DNA from: Clonostachys chloroleuca
Taxonomy: Eukaryota > Ascomycota > Sordariomycetes > Hypocreales > Bionectriaceae
Length of the DNA: 64,000 bases
Direction of reading: 5' to 3'
Assembly: GCA_037952775.1 (NCBI GenBank)
Contig: JBANAY010000003.1
Span: forward strand, 16,616,001-16,680,000
Shown here piece by piece: positions 12,113 to 23,628 of this stretch. A program made the position numbers and the translations under genes. Numbering within the stretch: the stretch's first letter is position 1; every line of letters begins with the position of its first letter. The notes under the pieces are model-generated. The model was not told the origin of the DNA. It saw nothing but the letters and a program-made list of their open reading frames with translations, and ran no database searches.

Positions 12113-12925
12113 AACTGATTTCAGACTACGGCATTTTGTTTGATTGGTATAGAGACACAGCGCCTCAAAAGTGACTAGCATCCATCCGGTTCATTGGGAG
12201 GATGGCCCAGTAGGTTTGCAGAGCCGCTCCTTTGTTGGAACGGCTGAGGATATAAGTTTGATTGATTTTCCCTTCGTTTATCTTGGGGGATTCTGGGTAC
12301 TCATCATTGTGGAGTTTTGAGATTTGATGCAGGTTTATACACATATATTTTTGGTAAAAACAGAGACCATAACCGGAAGCCTCGAATTTGCTGTTGTTTT
12401 GTGACCACTAGCAAGCAACCTATCATATTGGCGGGGTTGAATTTTACGAGCTCGTATTCCAGTCCTCTATTCCGCTTCTCAGATCATCGAGCGTGGCGAC
12501 GACCCCACAAGCCACCTCAAGCCACGCGACCTCACCGCACATCGCTGTCTCTTCAATTGGTGAGGAGCACCTCCACCTCACTAAGATACAGGCCTCCAGC
12601 ACTAAGGTAGGTCCTTACCGCAGGGCAAGCTGTCAACCTGTGCTAGCCTCACCATCTCATCATCAGCATCTCCAATCGATCCTACACGCAGCCCGCCCCC
12701 TCACCTAGAGACGCCTCTCCAATTCCTTGCATCGCCTGCAGCTCCTATTCGTCTGATCATGATACTGGTCCCTGGCCTAGTATTGTCTTGTGGCTGATGT
12801 ATTGTTTGTGCATATTCCCTGGACGACCATAACCGGCGGTGCTACTGCTGTCGACGCTGCATCATTCCTCCTCTGGCCGCCCTCTAGTCGAAGCTCCGAT
12901 CCGTCATCTCCTGCTGGGACAGAAA
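12113..12925. other. Intergenic: aspartate kinase 3' flank and rcy1 promoter
   Basis: Two plus-strand genes flank this 813-nt stretch. It contains C-rich leader-like sequence from about 12490 onward (CACC/CTCA-rich), typical of fungal 5' leaders. No separate gene is supported. Confidence 0.5.
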
Positions 12926-15800
12926 ATGTATCGATCTAAGAGCACTGCTGCCCGCGGCGGGAACCGCAGCAGCGGCATCCTCAATGCCTTGCATGCCACC
13001 TCAATCGTGGACCCCAGGGCAAATCTCCCCGCCGGTAGGTTCTCCCATGTCCTCCTTGCTGCCTGGACCGTAACTGCTTGCCGGGAGGGGATGCTGATGT
13101 GTAGCCCTGCTGAATATAGAGATCCTCGTGGCAATCCTCGATTACCTCCCCGTCGCCGACCAGATGCGATTCGCCCGCGCGTCCTGGCGATTCCAGGAGA
13201 TGGTATATGACGACACACGATGGGTAGCGCGGCTCAAGGCCATGGGTTGCTGGAACGAGCTCGAGGCGAGACAGCGATTCGAAGACATGGCCCGGAAACG
13301 CAAAGAGGCAGCTCTGAGAGCCAAGGCTGGCGCCCCGGGCGAGGCCAAGACCAATGGCACCAGACAAGCCTCGTCCACCTTGTTCGACGTCGCTGAGGAG
13401 GAGGAGGAGTCGAAGAAGCGAGCGGCATCAGGTTTGCAAGATGGCTTCCAGACCATGACCATCGGGACCACGAGCGCCCCTGTCCAGAACGCCTCAGACG
13501 ACCCATCCAAGTATCTCGATGTCTTCAAGAACGTCAAGAGCATCCGGGGAGGTGCCAGGCAAGAGTACGGCAAGATTTACGGCGCCCTCGCTCCATTCTA
13601 CTATGATCTCATCACGGCGCAGACCCATGCCGATCCAATTGTTTTCGAAGCTTTCCGGGATCCAGAAAGTCAAGCTCAGATGCTTGCCAACTTGAAACGG
13701 TTCGCGAAAAGCGATTGGGCGGAGGCATCTCTTGATCGGGACGAGAAGATACAGCACATGATGAGCATCTTCGAGAGTGCCGTGCTGCGAGAGTTCGAGC
13801 AGGGATACGAGTTCTGGGATGTCGACGGGAGAATGCGCCGATATGCCAACGTGCTCCATATCTTGGATGGCTCTCGGAGCGGCATCGAGCTGTTCATTCA
13901 CAAGCATCCCATCTTCGAGGACAAAACTCTCATGGTGAGCCCGGTCAACTGCATGAGTCGTGAGAATCCAGATGAGATTTCGCTGGAGCCGTCACAGCAA
14001 TTCCTTGATCTTATCTTATCCAAGCTCAACGACCAAACGCCTATTTTGGAGCGCATCTTTCCTCAGCCAAGTATAGCTTTCTGGGCACTGGCAGATAAAA
14101 TTAGAGATGATATCATCATGGAGTACACAACGCCGCTTTTTGACGAGGCTCACGAACGAAGCATTGCGGCATACCTGAAGGCTGTGTCGGGTGTGTTTGA
14201 GCAAACCTTGCGATTGTTCCAGTCTTTGCAGTTACCGAATGATTCAGAACTAGATTTGAAGGAAAAGGCAAAGGAGCTGGCATTGAGCGTCTTTGAACCC
14301 CATCTCGATCTATATTTGCAGGAAGAACTGGATTTCTTCACCAAGCAGGCTGAGTCTGAAGTCGACGCCTGGGATAAGAAGCTTTCGGAGCAGGATTCGT
14401 CGCTGGAATCTTTCTACATGGCCAACTTCAACCGCTCTGCTGACAAGAAGGATTTCTTGAGCTCCTTCAAGAAAGTGGTGATGATGCCCGTCACGGTTCT
14501 ACCAAACATTGGCTCGACCTTTGCCAACAATAGCTCTAGTTCGAAGCCCACAGCCGTAACGGCAAACGGCTCATCGGTCGGAACACCACAACCTTCGAGA
14601 CCTCAAACCCCTGGATTTGGAGGTCTCGATAGCAAAACCGGACTGCCCGAAGACGCACCCAAAGACGAGCTGGCAGCCAAGGCTGCCCTGATGGCAACGA
14701 AGCTGGAGGGCATAAAGTCTTTATTCAGCATCGAGGTAGCTCTGAATCTCGTTCACTCTGCAAAGACGAGCCTGGGGCGGGCGGCAGTCTTCATCCAGCT
14801 GGGCGGTCAAGTAGGTGAGGAGGCACGAGAGCAGTGCGCCAACATTTTCGTGGTTTTACTACGAATCCTTGGCCAGGGCCACGTGAAGGGTGGGTTTCAG
14901 CGTGCCATTGAAAGTCTTTCTCACTACAATCCTCGCGAGGCCTCGAGCCACGAGAAACAAGGCGTTGCCCCTCTGGTCATGTTCATTGAGCTTGTCAACG
15001 TGGGCGACCTCATCTCACAGATGGTGGATGTATTCTACGAGCAGCAGCTGGCTGCGCCCAAGATTGCCGATAAAAACGACTTCCTGGATCCGGCTGGCCT
15101 AGCTAAAAAGAAGTTTGAGCAGATGCTGGACGAGAACGTCGCCGCGGGGCTGAACAAGGGTATTGATGCTCTCATGGACGAGGTTGAGTACCTCCAAGCC
15201 ACCATGCAGCTTCCAACAGATTACAACCCCGGCTACGACGCTTCAGAATCTTCCACCGGCATTCTAGGTTCCGGGGCGCCCAACCCCTTCGCGTCTGCCG
15301 CAGCCCCGGCTCCTCAAGCAGCAAGCGGCAGCTTCAACATCGGCCCCACGCCCACCGCGCAGCGCATCGTCGAGCTCGTCTCCTCCCACACTAAGATGCT
15401 CACCGGCACCACCGAGAAGTCCATGCTCGACGTCTTCAACGCCGAGGTCGGCCTCCGCCTGTTCACCGCCATCTGCAAGCACCTCAAGCGCCAGCGCATC
15501 TCCACCGACGGCGCCGTGCCCCTCATCGCCGACATGACCATCTACTTCGAGTACGTCCGGTCCCTCCGCAACCCGGACATCCTCCCCTACTTCCGTGCCC
15601 TGCGCGAGCTGAGCCAAATCTACCTCATCGACCCCTCGCATGCAAAGGACATGGCGACCGTCATCGCTGATGGAGACCGCTTCAGCGGCGTCTTCCGCGC
15701 AGAGGAGGTGTACGAGTACGCGCAGCGGAGAGCAGACTGGTACCAGGTGCGGAGGAGCGTCGAGAGGGCCATGTACGGGCTGGAATGCTCTGTGATGTAG
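12926..15800 (+). CDS. rcy1: Recyclin-1: F-box protein with Sec10-like domain and C-terminal CAAX box
   Basis: Rcy1/Pof6-type F-box protein acting in endocytic recycling and late secretion. Exons 12926-13034 and 13120-15800 give 929 aa. The first exon supplies the N-terminus; joining at G|GTAGG and ATAG|AG builds the F-box NLPAEILVAILDYLP at about residues 34-75, which neither exon has alone. The rest matches the Sec10-like region (about 150-900), with Ala/Ser/Pro-rich insertions near 495-540 and 720-745. The protein ends in Cys-Ser-Val-Met, a CAAX prenylation motif whose Met favours farnesylation; yeast Rcy1 also combines an F-box with a CAAX box. This combination separates it from the exocyst subunit Sec10 itself, the other possible call. 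Confidence 0.92.
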
Positions 15801-16385
15801 TGACCTCTTCCTCCCTTCCCCCCTTTTCCTATACAACAATGATCATAAACCCTGTTTGAATAGTCCGGATTGCTTCTGTTATATCATTATCTAAGCGGCG
15901 CATAGCGATTGACGAGTGGGATGAGTGGATTGAAGAAAAAAATAAGCAGCGAGCTCATATATGTCATATCACACACATGTTTGAAAAGTAAATGAAGAGG
16001 GGCTCTACTCCATGAGTGGGAAATCCAAATGCCAATCATTTTTTTCTCCACAATAGTTCCTTACATTTGCAAAACCCATGATTTCAACAATTACAAGTAC
16101 TATCGACTATAACGTCAAGTTTGACTCTCGATGCCATTGTCGGCTTTTTCCGGGTGCTTTTTTCCCCCTTCCTTGCCCTGATTGAAATACCCAAAATAAG
16201 AGATGCATTGATAAGACACGGATTTCTTTTTAGACACCCTCTCGATTGAATGAAGGGTAGGTTTTTGAGAACCAGGGCGGTCGAATATGATTGCCCGGAG
16301 AGACCAGTTACGGCTCTCCCCCGGTGCATGCCAATTGCAGCTGCTATCCGCCTTTGGCATTCGAGCTACATCGCCACACGGCGAT
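15801..16385. terminator. Convergent 3' flanks of rcy1 and irc22
   Basis: 585 nt between two convergent genes. AT-rich stretches around 15930-16060 fit 3' UTR and polyadenylation sequence for both. No gene is seen. Confidence 0.45.
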
Positions 16386-17349
16386 TTACTCGACCTTCTT
16401 GCCCTTGGCGGACTTGCCGCGCTTGGTGGGGGGTCGGTTGATGTGGTGGTCCGGGATCCAGCTCTCGTCGTAGGTCTTGCCGGTGGGAGAGACGGTGATG
16501 GACTCGGAGCCGGAGAGAGCACCGTCGTTTTCGATCTTCTTGGCCTTCTTGGGAGTCTTGGGCGCGCGCTTAGCGGCCGGCAGCAGAGTCTCAACCCAGG
16601 TCTTGTAGACAAAGTACAGGGCACCAACGAAGGCGGCGGAGAGGAAGAGGTAGAGGAAGATGCTGGGCCAAGTTAGCTTCTGAAGAGGGACAATGCGCAG
16701 CGTGTTTGAGCTCGGGGGCCGGGACTAAACTCACATCTGGGGGTCGAAGAAGCTGACGGGAGCCTCGACAATGGATGCCTTGTCGTCGAAAACGACGACG
16801 GGGACGACGTCGCCATTGCTGTTGGAAACGATGGCGGTGAGCTGGACGATGACATCCTGGGGGTTCTTGTCGAGGGCGAAGGAGAATGGGAGAGCCTTCT
16901 TCTCGCCAGCCTCAATCTTGGTGCTATACTGCACTGCGGTGATGTTGTGCAGGATGGACTGGTAGGCCGGAGCTTCGGCAGCGAGCTGCTTGGTGTGCTT
17001 GACATTGCCGGTGACGAAGGAGACGATGATTGGGCCGGCCTCCTGGTTCTCAATGTCAATGAGGGCATTGGTAGGGCGGCCGTTCAGGATCTTGACGCCA
17101 AGAATGTCCGAGTCGGGGAAGCTCGTCTTGATCTTCGCGTTGAGGGTAGGAGGCTCAGCTGGCGCGGAGGGTTTGGCGTCGGCCTTGATTGAGAGCAAGT
17201 CAGAAGATGAGCAGATACGAAGGTGGTCGCAAGACAATGCGTCGATGCGAACCCATTGCGTCGGACGGAGCATGGAGACGACCTACCTGGGCGGCGGCAC
17301 CAAAGACCTGGACAGCCAGCAAGGCCAGAAGGGACTGCGTGAAGAACAT
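16386..17349 (-). CDS. irc22: Irc22-like ER membrane protein (TRAP-alpha related)
   Basis: Fungal relative of the translocon-associated protein alpha subunit, expected in the ER membrane; the exact role is not established. Exons 17349-17287, 17183-16735 and 16662-16386 give 262 aa. Seen: a cleavable signal peptide (MFFTQSLLALLAVQVFGAAAQ) encoded alone by exon 1; a lumenal domain (about residues 22-170) with the TRAP-alpha pattern around PTNALIDIENQEAGPIIVSFVTGNVKH and YSTKIEAGEKKALPFSFAL; one membrane span (IIFLYLFLSAAFVGALYFVYKTW, about 172-194); and a Lys-rich cytosolic tail ending KSAKGKKVE. All exon junctions keep frame and produce the continuous family alignment. Confidence 0.9.
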
Positions 17350-18196
17350 GGCGGCGGAGAAGGCACGGGGAGCGAAGTGCAATTGGGGGTCCCTCAGCTC
17401 GAAACTGCTGTCGGGAATGGGAGGAGGTGGTGGTGAGGTTGTTGATGGAGGTGGAAGGAAGGGAAGAGAATGAAGGCAGCAGGCTGGACAGGGCCACACG
17501 ACACCTACAGTCGTGCGGCGTGTTGGCGTGCGACTTAGCGTGGGTGCAGCTCCCCAGCTCCCTTCAGTAGGTAGCTCCAGTGCAATCTGGCCTCAGCTGC
17601 ACCCGCTACCCTAAAACTTCTAGTAAACATCGCCCATCCATTCCATCTTCCCCAGTATTGCCCAACGTGGCCGCTGCTCTGTGGGGACACGGGAATGAGG
17701 GGTGGGCCTCCCTCTCGGCAGTGTCCTAGCCCTTGCTCCCTGGGGATTGAATCCGGCATTGCCTCGACGCAGCACATGATATGCTGGAACGATGGATTGA
17801 ATGTTGGACCATTATACTCCGGGATAATAGGGTGGTCGTCAGTAAGCTGGCCTTGCTTATGGCGATTGATAATGACTGCAACAATGCAACCGGTGGCTAA
17901 GTTAAGGCACAGCCGGACTCAGCGGGCACTATCGCATCCCGGAAGCGGCGTCAACTTTCCCCAGCCAGGGAATCGCGTGCATGTCGTGCTTGGAAGCATC
18001 TTGCTGGACAAGTATTATGTTCTATGTGTTTATCTGCCCGAGCTCCCTGGCTGATACCTGGAGTAGCTACAACGTCATTGAAAACCGCTTGCATGCATGT
18101 CCAAATCTCCTCGCCATCAAAATGGAGCTATCAAACTCCGTACCCAGCTCCTCAAGGCTAATCAAGCACCGAACGCCAGGCTGATAAATCGTGTCC
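17350..18196. other. Intergenic: irc22 promoter and med5 3' flank
   Basis: 847 nt between two minus-strand genes. Short homopurine/homopyrimidine sequence near 17420-17480 lies in the irc22 leader. Nothing else is seen. Confidence 0.5.
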
Positions 18197-21100
18197 CTAA
18201 CCCAACTCCATTGTGCTACCCCAATCAAAGTCATCCAGGCTGGTGCTATCAATACCAAATAAGTCGCCGTCTCCATTCGGGTCACCGACGCCAACCGACG
18301 AGGGGCCTCCAAGGCCATCAATCCCCGACATATCCAGGCCTGCCCCTCCCACATCATTCTGCATGGCTGCCATTGCGTCGTTCAGTGAGACCTCCGGAGC
18401 GGCACTCATGTCAAGAGTCATGTCAGGCGCCGGAAGCATCGGGGGCGCAGGAGGAAGGTTAATCTGCATCTGTGCCTCGACCTTGCGATGCAAGCGTACA
18501 ATAATTTCTGCTAGAATTGGATCCTTCTTCTGCGTCGCCTTGAAACCCTGCGCCTCTAGCCTCAGGGCGTCACGCAGCGTGAGTGCTCGTTGAAGGGTTG
18601 GTATGACTGGCTGTGGCTCATCCCCAGGGTTCTCGACGCTTGGTGCCGAAGGCTCATTTGTCACGTTCGGCGCACAGATGAGCGCCGTGGCCACATCGTA
18701 GGCCGCTTGCACTCTCACGTCACCAGGTTGAATGTTGCCCCTTGGCGATTGGGCCCTGGTGTCCTCGGTCGCTGTTTTGACCTCGTCTATTATAGCGCTC
18801 AACACTCTCTGCGCCGACATCATCTTGATACCAGCAATAATTTGCCGATGGGTGTAAGTAGTAGGCATAATATTGGGCTGCAGACTCCATTGTGCACTCC
18901 ACTGGACGAGACCCTGAGTCGTAGTCTTGATCGAACTCCAGAAGCCACTTGGTGGCGCTTGAGCCCACTGCTCAAGTTCGTTATTTTCCGCCAGGCCCGT
19001 CCGCCTGGAAATCAGGATGCTCTCTTTGATAGCACTGAGTAAGGGGTTGATTTCCTGATTCTGTGGATCACGACGTTGATACGTGCGAAGAGCATGCTCA
19101 AGTGGCGTTGCGATGATCTTCTTCACAGAAGCGAGCATAGAACTGGCTTCAGTGGAGATTGCATTGGGAAGCAGGAAAAGTTGGAGCACCTTGAGAACGG
19201 CTTTTTGCTCCTTCTGATCAATCCAAAGGTAGTCTGCAAGAAACTTGATCGCCGGAACAAGCGACGGTAATAAGAACGGTTCCACGAAGACTATACAGCC
19301 CATGTTAGAATAATCCCCCGAACAAGAATAAGGAGAGACTTGTGGGCAGTGTGTGAGAACCTACATTCGACACCACTCTTAAGGCTTTCGTCCGTGAGAT
19401 GTCCGTGAGCATAACCTATGACAATGTTGCAAAACAAGGGTGCTACTATCAGGTAGAAGTTTTGAGGAGGGCACGAGGACATGAGCTCATCGCCCAAGCC
19501 ACCCGCCTCGCTTCCAAAGAGCCCTTGTATCCAACCTCCGAGGTGCTGCTTCTCCTGGTCGGACAATCCTTCCATATCGTAATTCATGTGAGACCGGCTC
19601 AGAATCTTTCGCACGCTTGAATTTGCAGAGTACAGGCCCAGGTCAGCGGGCGAGAGATTATAGCGGTTGACGAAGGTGAAGACCAAGAGAAGAATGCCGC
19701 CGAACTCTTCGTAGACCGGTTGGTATTCTGCCTGGTCTTCCTCGTAGTGCCACTTATCAAGTAACTGGCAAATTGGTGCCAAAATAGTAGGCACTCTCTC
19801 GAACAAGAGCAAGATATCGAGGGCTTGCGGTTTTTGTACAAGCTCAATACATAACGACTTCAATGACATCGTTTCCTTACCGCTGCACAGTTGTCGAATG
19901 ACCTGGGATAGCCAGTTAGCAATTCCGTCTCACGCCTTCAGATCACCATGATCGAACCTCTACAATTGCCTGGCAAACAGCGCCGACATTCCCGTCCATC
20001 TTGTCAAGATCTGCGACGACCCCACTGATTTTATCGGTTTGAGATAAATAATCCCGAACCAAATCGTCCTTGGAGTACTTTTTTGGCTCGTACCCCAGTG
20101 ACATCTCTCCTAGGATTCTTTCCACATGCTCTCGCTCCACGAGGCCATGCAGCACACAAGCCGCACAGAATTCCTCACGTGCACTCTCGGTATATGGGTT
20201 ATTGTTGTTGTTCCGTGACTCGTCAAACATGAGAGACGCCGTTGGGAAAAGACTTGTGTCTACTTGAGCCAGAGCCTGCGTAATGCAGACTTCTGCCGAC
20301 GCTGTTGCGAACCCTGGGGCGAAGAGTTGGCAAAGCAGCAACGGCACTTTGTTAATCAGAAATGATCGAAGGAGCTGCGCATCCTCCTTGCCGCTGTTCC
20401 TGAAAACAGCATTGGCGAGAACGTCAAAGGCCGCCAGAATGAGATCAATTGCTGCAGCTTGAATGTTGCCCTAGGTTTGAGGTTAGCTGCTCCGCATGCT
20501 CCCTTCGTTATTTATGGCAAATAAAGGAACAGAAAAGACATCAACAGGTATCTTACCTGGTAGCGATTTGTTAGGTAGCTGAAGAGGGTAGCATCATCCA
20601 CCAATGGTCGTCCAACTAGCTGTTCAGTCGTCAATACCAAAGGCAAACCCACAGTGGAAGCCGAAGAAGGATAGAGTTGAGCGTACCAAGGCGCTGACGT
20701 AAATGTACAAACCCGCACGGGTATTAGTAAAAGGAATATCATCAATAACGAAAGACTCAAGGCCGCCCACAGCTGAGTCAATGATCTCACTTATCGCAGC
20801 ATCTGCCGCCTGCTTCTTCTCATCGATGGGGTCAAGGCTTGCCAGAGTCACGGTTCGGAAGTTCTCCAGCTTCTCGAAAATGCCCCTTTCTGTGATCGAG
20901 TTGCCCAGATGTAGAGTGGGCACGAAGTTGGACAGGTTCTCAGCGAGATCCTTACGGGCAGCTATGAGCCGTAGGTCAGTAAAGGCATACTCGGGATATT
21001 GCCGCGACATGCGAGGATGCGGTATACCTTTCGCTATGGGGCGAGCGATGGCGTGCAGCAGCGCTGGGTTGTCTCGAAGACACATGAGCACGGCCACGAG

Positions 21101-21775
21101 ACCGGCTCTTGACGACTCGAACTCGACTTGTGCGCTCTGCATCTCTCCCAGCAAATCCGTCGCAAATGCCGCCGAGGCTGCCGTGAACAGACCCATCCAT
21201 TTCGACAGAATCTCCACTACTTCTAGAGCCGTCGTTGAATCTCTTACCGCTCGGCCCTCGACGATCGATCTTGTAATCGCGTAAAATATGTGGTCTTCAG
21301 CCCAGTACGAATTCCTCCACCGCAAAGGCTTGTCCGAGTTTTCCTTGCTCTCCCCTTCTCCTGAGCCTTTCCCCTCCCCATCGGCACCGTCTTTAGCTTT
21401 GTTTTCCTCTTCGCCGTTTGGAGGGAGCTGCTGTCGCTCGACTAGCGCATGTGACGATGAATACTTGTATAGAGCTCTGAATATGCTGGGCGCATCGGTA
21501 TATTCCAGGTTATTGAGAACCTGGAGGTACGGGGGTATTCGCGGATCCAAACTCTCATCATTGTTGGGTCGGGGACGCAGGAACAGGTCGGCAATGGCTG
21601 CAGCCGGTAGCGGGTGCTTCGTATAGGCAAGCCGGGCAAACGATTCGAACCGGTCGGTTTCCAGGCGCTTGCAGATGCACTGGTTGATGAAGACTCCCCA
21701 ATAGGAGAGGGCCTCCCTGACGGCGCGTGGGATGCTGGCACCAGCAGGTTTTTGGGCTACGCTGCCTCCATCCAT
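18197..21775 (-). CDS. med5: Mediator tail subunit Med5 (Nut1)
   Basis: Subunit of the Mediator tail module that links DNA-bound activators and repressors to RNA polymerase II. Five exons: 21775-20687, 20619-20557, 20470-19958, 19902-19365, 19290-18197; 1098 aa, a normal length for the family. Seen: the N-terminal block SYWGVFINQCICKRLETDRFESFARLAYTKHPLP; an acidic/Gly insertion at about 130-160 (KAKDGADGEGKGSGEGESKE); GVEFFVEPFLLPSLVPAIKFLADYL formed across the last intron, diagnostic of Med5; and the C-terminal TLRDALRLEAQGF and IIVRLHRKVEAQMQ motifs. The C-terminus is acidic with an aspartate- and glycine-rich segment. All four introns are in phase and free of conflicts. Confidence 0.9.
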
Positions 21776-22491
21776 GTCGATAGTAGCTGCAGAGGCAGCG
21801 AGGGATGGACACGATCCCCAGAATAAGATGGCTGAAGCATATAATTAATGGTCGCGAAGGATCAGGATAGGGCGCGATGTAGTGGACTACTGAATTGGAA
21901 AGCAAGAGGGATTCCTTTCGCCAAAAAGGAAAAAGCTTGCGGATGAGGCAAAAGCTTTCGCCGGGCGGACAGCTGTGGAAGACTAGGAGAGAAGCTTTGT
22001 GGTTTAGTTGGAGAGCGTAACGATGGATCCCAATCATGGATTGTCGATCCACAGCCCTTGCCTTTAATTCAAGCCTGTGGGGCGCCCTCTTGTCTTACCT
22101 TTACACTACATGTTACCTACACTGCACTACTGTGACCATTGAGCATGAGTTGGGTGCTATGAATCCCACTATTCAAAGTTTGCCAATGCTTGTTGTGCTT
22201 TTATTGCTATTCTAGTTTGACGCGTCACCGTATCAATACGAGTGCGTTTCATACGAAGCTTCGGCACAAATGATCAACAAAGCAAATCAGATTCAGAAGG
22301 CAGCAACCGCCCAGGTAAGGTATTAAAAAAGAACTAAATGAAAGCAAAAACCGGCGCTCGCTCTTCTCAGAGAAGAAATAATTAGTGAAAATCCCCAATT
22401 ACTCAGACACAGAAAACGCCACGCCGAGTCCCAAAGTACGGTCATATTAAAACCCATCCAAACCTCTCCATCTCAGCCATGGCCGACTCCC
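21776..22491. other. Intergenic: med5 promoter and 3' flank of the oxidoreductase gene
   Basis: 716 nt between two minus-strand genes; AT-rich near 22160-22400. No gene is supported. Confidence 0.5.
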
Positions 22492-23628
22492 TTATTTGGC
22501 CACCAGGAAGGATGGCACCTTCTCAACGAACATCGACCTACCCTTGAGGAACCAGACCATGAAGCTGGGCAGCTTCATGTTGCCCATCTGGCCTGTGCCC
22601 TTGCTTCGGCCCAGGGTGACAGCGGCCATCTCCTTGTCGGCCGGCTTGTACTCTGGGACAGACTCCTTGCGGAGGATGAAGCCAGGCAGAGCCTTGATAA
22701 CATGGTTGGCCTGCGCCTCGGTGATCATAGCCTTGGAGGGCTCCTTGTTGCCAACATCGCCGACGACGAAGATGTCGCTGTGGCCCTCCAGCTGCAGAGT
22801 CTTTGTCTGCTTGAAGTAGCCCCTTTCATCGAGCAGCTCCTTGGGTGCGAAGCCGCTGTTAGGCACGACGCCAGTCGCTGGGATGTAGGCCTGAGCCTTG
22901 ATCGTCCTTGTCTCGCCGTTTTGGTTCAGGATCTCCACGGTGATGTCGCTACCGTCGCGCTTTGTGCTGGTGACGGTCGAGTTGGAGATGAGCTTGACCT
23001 TCATCTTCTCCAGCTCAATCCTGACCTGCTTGCGAACGCTGTCAAGCGTCTGGGAGTACAGCGGCTGGGGGTCGGAATGAACAAAGTAAATCTCCTTCTT
23101 TCCACTCTTGCCGTACTCGAAACCAAGCTCGCCCGCCGTCTCGCTTCCTGTAAGACCGCCACCAGCGACGACGATGGTCTTGGCATTCTTGATCTCTTCA
23201 CGGATCCTCTTAACCTCCTCCTTGGTCTTCTCGGTGGTGCCGACAGTCTTCCATGGCATGCTGTCCCTCGAGGAAGCGCCCGTGGCGATGATGAGGGCGT
23301 CGTAGGTCACTGAGCGCTCCTCACCAGCGTTGAGGGAGACGACGATGGTCTTGTCTGAGGGAGCAAGGGTCTTGGCCTCTCCAACCAAGAATTCAAACTT
23401 TTCGGCGGGGTATGATTTGAACAGCGAGTCGAGAGGAAGAAATACCTTATCGTCAGGAATCTGTCCAGGAACGATAACACGGGGCATCGCAATAGGATAG
23501 TGGAAATGAGTATTGGGGGCAACAACGATGAGCTTGTAGTCCTTGCTGCTGAGGACAATGTCCTTCATGGCATTTCGAATGACTGGTATAGCACCAAGGC
23601 CAGCGCCTAGTACAACGATGTTCTTCAT
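22492..23628 (-). CDS. AMID/AIF-like FAD-dependent NAD(P)H oxidoreductase
   Basis: Single-exon gene of 378 aa. Seen: N-terminal FAD-binding Rossmann motif VVLGAGLGAIP (residues 5-15); the substrate-domain segment HFHYPIAMPRVIVPG; the ATGASS signature near 117; the second dinucleotide-binding motif VVAGGGLTGSETAGELG (about 153-169) for NAD(P)H; and IFVVGDVGN near 295, the FAD-ribityl aspartate site. This architecture fits the class of apoptosis-inducing-factor-like and type II NADH dehydrogenase-like proteins (AMID/FSP1 group). No presequence is visible; the aromatic, basic C-terminus FMVWFLKGRSMFVEKVPSFLVAK could associate with membrane. The exact substrate is unknown; ferredoxin-reductase-like flavoprotein is a broader alternative label. 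Confidence 0.88.
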   Translation of the reverse strand: MKNIVVLGAGLGAIPVIRNAMKDIVLSSKDYKLIVVAPNTHFHYPIAMPRVIVPGQIPDDKVFLPLDSLFKSYPAEKFEFLVGEAKTLAPSDKTIVVSLNAGEERSVTYDALIIATGASSRDSMPWKTVGTTEKTKEEVKRIREEIKNAKTIVVAGGGLTGSETAGELGFEYGKSGKKEIYFVHSDPQPLYSQTLDSVRKQVRIELEKMKVKLISNSTVTSTKRDGSDITVEILNQNGETRTIKAQAYIPATGVVPNSGFAPKELLDERGYFKQTKTLQLEGHSDIFVVGDVGNKEPSKAMITEAQANHVIKALPGFILRKESVPEYKPADKEMAAVTLGRSKGTGQMGNMKLPSFMVWFLKGRSMFVEKVPSFLVAK

